30,244 nt of DNA, from NCBI GenBank assembly GCA_040881945.1, contig JBBECF010000085.1:1-30244 (forward strand), in the 5' to 3' direction. The notes below the pieces were generated by a model. The model had not been told where the DNA came from. It ran no database searches and saw nothing but the letters and a program-made list of their open reading frames with translations. This document shows positions 25,994-30,244 of the stretch, in pieces; the first letter of the stretch is position 1; the number at the start of each line of letters is the position of its first letter. A program made the translations under genes and the position numbers. The DNA comes from JBBECF01 sp040881945 (lineage in GTDB: Bacteria; Pseudomonadota; Alphaproteobacteria; Dongiales; Dongiaceae).

Positions 25994-28462
25994 ATGCAGG
26001 CGCTGATGTTCTTCGGCGGGGTCTTTCTCGTGACCGCCGCGACCCTGATGCTCCAGGTCATCCAGACGCGGATCCTGTCCGTCGTCGCTTGGTATCACCT
26101 GGCGTTTTTCGTCATCAGCATCGGCATGTTCGGCCTGACCGCCGGCGCCGTGTGGGTCTATCAGCGCGGCGGGCGCTTCACCGAACGGACGCTGTCCCAC
26201 GACCTCGCCTATTTCAGCGCGGCCTTTGCCGGGACGACGGCGCTGTCGCTGGCGCTACAGATGATCCTGGTGCCGATCCACCTGCCGGGCATCGCGCCGG
26301 CGCTGACCTGGGTGGTCCTCGCGGTCTCGCTGTCGGTGCCGTTCTTCTTCGCGGGCGTCGTCGTCAGCCTGGCGCTCACCCGCAGCCCCTACGCCGTCGG
26401 CAGCGTCTATGGCATCGATCTGCTCGGCGCCGCCGCCGGCTGTCTCGGCGCGCTGGCGGTGCTCGATGCCACCGACGGGCCGTCGGGCGTTCTGTGGGTG
26501 GCGGCGACGGCCGCGGCCGCCGCGGTTCTCTTCGCCCGCTCGGGCCTCGGCGCGGCGCCCCGCGACCTGCCGCCCTTGGCCGCGCTGCTGCGCCGGCCGC
26601 GGACGCTTCTGGTGCTGCTCGCCGCCGCCGCCGCCCTCAACGGCCAGGACCAGGGTCTGCGCCCGATCGCGGTCAAGGGCAACATCGAGATGCTGACCGG
26701 GCGGCCGCTGTTCGAGGAATGGAACAGCTTCTCGCGCATCGCGGTGTTCGGCACGCCGCGCACGGTTCCGGCGATGTGGGGGCCGTCGCCCCGCTTCCGC
26801 GACTCCGACTGGACGGTCGAACAGCGACGGATGAACATCGACGGCCAGGCCGGCACGGCCACCTATCGGTTCGACGGCGATATCGCCGACGCCCGCTTCC
26901 TCGAGTACGACGTGACCAACCTCGCCTATTTCCTGCCCGGCCGCGGCAGCGCCGCCGTGATCGGCGTCGGCGGCGGCCGCGACATGCTGTCGGCCCGGGT
27001 GTTCGGCGTGCCCGACGTCACCGGCATCGAGATCAACCCGATCTTCGTCCGCCTGTTGACGCGCGAGCCCGGCTTCGCCGACTTCTCCGGCCTCGCCGGT
27101 CTCGCCGGCATGACCTTCGAGGTCGACGAGGCGCGGAGCTGGTTCGCCCGCACCGAGCGCCGCTTCGACCTCATCCAGATGAGCCTGATCGACACCTGGG
27201 CGGCCACCGGCGCCGGCGCCTACACGCTCAGCGAGAACGGCCTCTACACGCGCGAGGCCTGGCGCATCTTCCTCGACCGCCTCGCCCCCGGCGGCGTGTT
27301 CACGGTCAGCCGCTGGTACGCGCCGGGCGACGTCAACGAGACCGGCCGCATGGTCAGCCTGGCGGTGGCCGCGGCGCTCGACGACGGCGCAGGCCTTCCG
27401 CGGCGCCGGATCTTCCTCGCCGCCTCGGGCAGCATCGCGACCCTCGTGCTCGCGCGCGACCCGTTCTCGGCGGTCGAGCTGGCGGCGCTCGAAGCCGCGG
27501 CGGCCGACAAGGGCTACAGCATCCTCGCCGGTCCCAACAGCGAGCCGGCGACGCCCGTGCTGCGCTCGCTGCTCGCCGCCGGCAGCCAGGTCGAGCTCGA
27601 TCGCGCCGCCGCCGCCCAGGACCTCGATTTGTCGCCGCCGACCGACGAGCGGCCGTTCTTCTTCAACCAGCTTCCCTTCCGCGACCCCGTCAAGATCCTC
27701 CGGCTGCTCGCCGGCGGCGCGCCGTCCGCCAGTGGCGCACCGACCGTCGGCGTGGTGCGCGGCAACCTGATGGCGACGGTCACGCTCGCCCTTCTCTTCG
27801 CCCTCTCGGCCGCGCTCGTCCTCGCCACGATCGTCGTGCCGCTGCGCCCGGCGATCGCCGACGCGGGCGGCCGGCTGGCCTATGGCGGCAGCGCCTATTT
27901 CTTCCTCATCGGCGCGGGCTTCATGAGCGTCGAGATCGGGCTGCTGCAGCGGCTCAGCGTCTTCCTCGGCCACCCCACCTATTCGCTCAGCGTCGTCCTG
28001 TTCTCGCTCATCCTCTCGACCGGCCTCGGCAGCCTGTTGTCGGAGCGGCTGCCCCTCGACGGGCCGGGCAAGTTCGCCGTCTGGTCGGCGGCGACCGGCG
28101 CCTATCTGCTGGCGCTGCCGTCCTGGCTGCCGGCCGTCGTGCTGCCGTTCGACGGCGCGACGCTGCTCGTGCGGGCGGCGCTCTGCGTGCTCGTCATCGC
28201 GCCGGCCGGCCTGCTCATGGGCTACGGTTTTCCCACGGGCATGCGGCTGGTCGGCGCCGTCGACCGCCGGCCGACGCCGTGGTTCTGGGGCATCAACGGG
28301 GCCGCCGGCGTGCTCGCCTCGTCGCTCGCCGTTGCCTGCTCGATCGCCTTCGGCATCGGCGTCACCCTGATGATCGCCGCCCTGTGCTATCTGCTGTTGC
28401 TCCCGGCGGCGGCGGCGATCGGGTTCCGCGGCCGGGTCGCGCTGGCCGGCGCTCCGGCCTGA
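25994..28462 (+). CDS. Membrane-embedded spermidine-synthase-like (aminopropyltransferase/SAM-fold) fusion protein
   Basis: 822-residue polytopic protein. N-terminal membrane domain about 1-215 (helices such as MFFGGVFLVTAATLMLQV and LTWVVLAVSLSVPFFFAGVVVSLAL), a soluble SAM-fold domain about 235-560, and a second membrane domain about 590-815. The soluble part has the nucleotide-binding motif VIGVGGGRDML (about 322-332), then GIEINPIF, VDEARSWFARTERRFDLIQM and SLIDTWAATGAGAYTLSENGLYTREAW, the pattern of SpeE-like domains. The residue after IEINP is not the charged pair of true spermidine synthases and the polyamine-binding residues are not evident, so the reaction is unknown. ATG at 25994 has no ribosome site, but TATCCG lies exactly six bases upstream. 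It lies between glnD and murJ, 61 bases from each, and may be co-transcribed. Confidence 0.85.
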   Translation: MQALMFFGGVFLVTAATLMLQVIQTRILSVVAWYHLAFFVISIGMFGLTAGAVWVYQRGGRFTERTLSHDLAYFSAAFAGTTALSLALQMILVPIHLPGIAPALTWVVLAVSLSVPFFFAGVVVSLALTRSPYAVGSVYGIDLLGAAAGCLGALAVLDATDGPSGVLWVAATAAAAAVLFARSGLGAAPRDLPPLAALLRRPRTLLVLLAAAAALNGQDQGLRPIAVKGNIEMLTGRPLFEEWNSFSRIAVFGTPRTVPAMWGPSPRFRDSDWTVEQRRMNIDGQAGTATYRFDGDIADARFLEYDVTNLAYFLPGRGSAAVIGVGGGRDMLSARVFGVPDVTGIEINPIFVRLLTREPGFADFSGLAGLAGMTFEVDEARSWFARTERRFDLIQMSLIDTWAATGAGAYTLSENGLYTREAWRIFLDRLAPGGVFTVSRWYAPGDVNETGRMVSLAVAAALDDGAGLPRRRIFLAASGSIATLVLARDPFSAVELAALEAAAADKGYSILAGPNSEPATPVLRSLLAAGSQVELDRAAAAQDLDLSPPTDERPFFFNQLPFRDPVKILRLLAGGAPSASGAPTVGVVRGNLMATVTLALLFALSAALVLATIVVPLRPAIADAGGRLAYGGSAYFFLIGAGFMSVEIGLLQRLSVFLGHPTYSLSVVLFSLILSTGLGSLLSERLPLDGPGKFAVWSAATGAYLLALPSWLPAVVLPFDGATLLVRAALCVLVIAPAGLLMGYGFPTGMRLVGAVDRRPTPWFWGINGAAGVLASSLAVACSIAFGIGVTLMIAALCYLLLLPAAAAIGFRGRVALAGAPA

Positions 28463-28480
28463 GCGGCGCGGCCGCGCCGC
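28463..28480. repeat. 18-base perfect GC palindrome
   Basis: An uninterrupted perfect palindrome of only G and C lies directly after the stop of the membrane fusion gene (axis at 28471/28472). It could fold into a short hairpin, but no T-run follows, so it is not a standard intrinsic terminator. It may slow transcription or be a by-product of composition. Confidence 0.35.
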
Positions 28481-28523
28481 CGCGCCTTCCTGATCCCGCC
28501 GCGATGCGCTAGACAGGGGCGCC

Positions 28524-30086
28524 ATGGCGTTGCTGCGTTCCATCGCGACGGTCGGCGGCTATACGATCGGAAGCCGCGTCCTCGGCTTCGTCCGCGACAT
28601 CCTGATCGCCCGGCTGCTCGGCGCCGGCATGATCGCCGACGCCTTCTTCGTGGCGCTGCGCTTCCCCAACCTGTTCCGCAGCCTGTTCGCCGAGGGCGCG
28701 TTCAACGCCTCGTTCGTGCCGCTGTTCGGCCGCCGCCTCGAAGAGGACGGCCGCGCCGCGGCGCGTCGCTTCGCCGAGCAGGTGCTGGCGGTGCTGTTGA
28801 GCGCGCTGCTCGTCTTCACGGTGCTGGCGCAGATCGCCATGCCGTGGCTGATGTACGCGATCGCGCCCGGCTTTGCCGAGACGCCGGCGAAGTTCGACCT
28901 CGCGGTGCAGTTCACGCGCATCACCTTCCCCTATCTGCTGTTCATGTCGCTGACCGCGCTCCAGGGCGGGGTGCTCAACTCGCTGCACCGCTTCGCGGCG
29001 GCGGCGGCGGCGCCGATCCTGCTCAACGTCGTGATGATCCTGGCGCTGGTCGTCGTCGTGCCGCTCACCGGCCAGCCGGGCCACGTGCTCGCCTGGGCCG
29101 TGGCCGTCGCCGGTCTTGGCCAGTTCCTGCTCATGGTCGCGGCCTGCCGGCGCGCCGGGATCGCGCTCCGTCTGCCCATGCCGCGGCTCGACCCCGCCGT
29201 CCGCCGCCTGCTGCGGCTGATGCTGCCGGGCATCGTCGGCGCCGGGGCGACCCAGATCAACCTGCTGGTCGGCACGATCATCGCGACGCTGCAGCCGGGC
29301 GCGGTCTCCTATCTCTACTACGCCGACCGCATCTACCAACTGCCGCTGGCCGTGATCGGCTCGGCCGTCGGGGTCGTGCTGCTGCCCGAGCTGACGCGCA
29401 GCTTGCGCGGCGGCCGGCCCGACGCGGCGATGGCGGCGCTCAATCGCTGCATCGAATTCGCGGCCCTGCTGACGCTGCCGGCGGCCGCGGCGCTCGTCGC
29501 CATCCCCGGGCCGATCGTCGCCGTGCTGTTCCAGCGCGGCGCGTTCGACGCCGCCGCCAGCCAGGCCACGGCCCTGGCGCTCACCGCCTATGCCGTCGGA
29601 CTGCCCGCCTATGTCCTGATCAAGTCCCTGGCGCCGGGTTTCTACGCCCGCGAGGACACCGCGACCCCGTTCCGCTACGCCGTCATCAGCATGGCGGCCA
29701 ACGTCGCGCTCAGCCTGGTCCTGTTCCGCGTCCTCGGCTTCGTCGGCATCGCGCTCGCCAGTGCGCTCGCCGCCTGGCTCAACGCCGGGCTGCTCGGGCA
29801 TCGGCTGCACGCGCGCCACCACCTGGTCGGCGACGACCGGCTGCGCCGGCGGCTGCCGCGCACCGTCGTCTCCAGCCTGGTCATGGGCTTAGGCCTGTGG
29901 CTGGCCGCCGACGAACTCGGGGCGGCGCTGGCCGGCCCGCTCGCGCTCAAGGTCGCGGCCCTGGCCGCCCTCGTGCTCGGTGGGCTGGCGCTGTTCGGCG
30001 TACTGGCGCTGCTCAGCGGGGCGCTCTCGCTCGGCGATCTGCGCCGCGTGCTCCGCCGCCGCCCGGCGGCCGGGCCGCCGGCTTGA
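28524..30086 (+). CDS. murJ: Lipid II flippase MurJ
   Basis: 520-residue inner-membrane protein of the MOP superfamily with about 14 helices that flips lipid II for peptidoglycan synthesis. Residues known to be essential in E. coli MurJ occupy the same numbers here: Arg18 and Arg24 (GSRVLGFVRD), Asp39 (GMIADAFF) and Arg52 (FPNLFRS); Arg269 in YYADRIYQLPLAVIGSAVG corresponds to E. coli Arg270. The family motif AEGAFNASFVPLF is intact. ATG at 28524 gives MALLRSIATVGGYT, the usual start. It is preceded by 61 bases containing a CTAGAC sequence and no clear ribosome site. It is followed by trpS after an 88-base gap with an imperfect inverted repeat. Confidence 0.97.
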   Translation: MALLRSIATVGGYTIGSRVLGFVRDILIARLLGAGMIADAFFVALRFPNLFRSLFAEGAFNASFVPLFGRRLEEDGRAAARRFAEQVLAVLLSALLVFTVLAQIAMPWLMYAIAPGFAETPAKFDLAVQFTRITFPYLLFMSLTALQGGVLNSLHRFAAAAAAPILLNVVMILALVVVVPLTGQPGHVLAWAVAVAGLGQFLLMVAACRRAGIALRLPMPRLDPAVRRLLRLMLPGIVGAGATQINLLVGTIIATLQPGAVSYLYYADRIYQLPLAVIGSAVGVVLLPELTRSLRGGRPDAAMAALNRCIEFAALLTLPAAAALVAIPGPIVAVLFQRGAFDAAASQATALALTAYAVGLPAYVLIKSLAPGFYAREDTATPFRYAVISMAANVALSLVLFRVLGFVGIALASALAAWLNAGLLGHRLHARHHLVGDDRLRRRLPRTVVSSLVMGLGLWLAADELGAALAGPLALKVAALAALVLGGLALFGVLALLSGALSLGDLRRVLRRRPAAGPPA

Positions 30087-30103
30087 CCGTCGCCGCCGTT
30101 GCC

Positions 30104-30158
30104 GCTATCAGCACTCAGCCATCAGCCATCGGCTCGCTGACGGCTGAAAGCTGACAGC
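30104..30158. repeat. Imperfect inverted repeat, possible REP-like hairpin or terminator
   Basis: Two 23-base arms (30104-30126 and 30136-30158) can pair at 19 of 23 positions around a 9-base loop. Each arm is itself built from repeats of ATCAGC/TCAGCC-like units. A T-rich run (TATCTCTTTATT, 30159-30170) follows, so it could end murJ transcripts. The unit structure and its difference from local composition also fit a dispersed intergenic repeat; this window contains only one copy. Confidence 0.6.
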
Positions 30159-30174
30159 TATCTCTTTATTCCCC

Positions 30175-30244
30175 ATGAACCGCATCTTCTCGGGCGTCCA
30201 GCCCACCGGCAATTTGCACCTCGGCAACTACCTGGGCGCGATCC
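30175..30244 (+). CDS. trpS: Tryptophanyl-tRNA synthetase, N-terminus (3' truncated by window)
   Basis: The first 23 codons of a gene cut by the window end. The translation MNRIFSGVQPTGNLHLGNYL is the unmistakable N-terminus of class I TrpS: FSGVQPTG followed by the HIGH-like signature GNLHLGNYLGA that binds ATP. TrpS charges tRNA-Trp. The ATG at 30175 is supported by homology; no ribosome site is visible in the T/C-rich leader. The position downstream of murJ is typical of this group of bacteria. Confidence 0.93.
   Translation, partial: MNRIFSGVQPTGNLHLGNYLGAI

Noticed and set aside
26255..28543. 762-codon minus-strand open frame opposite the membrane fusion gene
   Set aside because: The predicted protein is an Arg/Gly/Glu-rich shadow; the plus strand shows membrane helices and a SAM motif.

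Overview
The window is very GC-rich, densely packed bacterial chromosome. Gene content and order point to an alphaproteobacterium, most likely Rhodospirillales-like: a long-form PstA/PstC pair, phoR upstream of pstSCAB-phoU-phoB, a MaeB-type malic enzyme divergent from mutS, and glnD, murJ and trpS on one strand. The taxonomic call is inference from gene order and composition. No rRNA, tRNA, CRISPR array or insertion sequence was seen.

Layout. 1-637: less GC-rich left edge with the 3' end of an unrecognised gene and a gene-free stretch. 638-3490: PfkB-family sugar/adenosine kinase and typA in one transcription unit. 3594-5764: AmpG-like MFS permease, visibly less GC-rich than its neighbours, then a YmdB-type macrodomain hydrolase. 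5810-6557: Phd/PIN toxin-antitoxin (TA) pair with a perfect inverted-repeat operator. 6573-13903 (minus strand): phosphate regulon phoR - Pho box - pstS-pstC-pstA-pstB-phoU-phoB. 14034-14918: secreted protein of unknown function. 14940-15403 (minus): HicB/HicA pair. 15475-18599 (minus): maeB and a formate/nitrite-family channel with overlapping stop and start. 18681-21371: mutS. 21391-22148: Phd/PemK-type TA pair with a tandem-repeat operator, ending in a diverged copy of the mutS 3' end. 22256-22991: small membrane protein and a lipoprotein (minus). 23101-30244: glnD, a membrane-embedded spermidine-synthase-like fusion, murJ and the start of trpS.

How it works together. The phosphate block is a complete sense-and-import unit: PhoR and PhoB are the kinase and regulator, PstSCAB the importer and PhoU the link between them. 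A well-formed Pho box just upstream of pstS implies that PhoB activates its own transporter operon from inside the phoR-pst cluster. GlnD (nitrogen signalling), MutS (mismatch repair), MurJ (lipid II flipping), TrpS and TypA are housekeeping functions.

The accessory material consists of three different type II TA modules and the AmpG-like gene, each placed at a boundary between core units. The most unusual items are the mutS-tail relic behind the PemK module, the channel coupled to malic enzyme, the transmembrane/aminopropyltransferase-like fusion inside the glnD-murJ stretch, and several genes with a -10-like hexamer at leaderless distance from the start codon.
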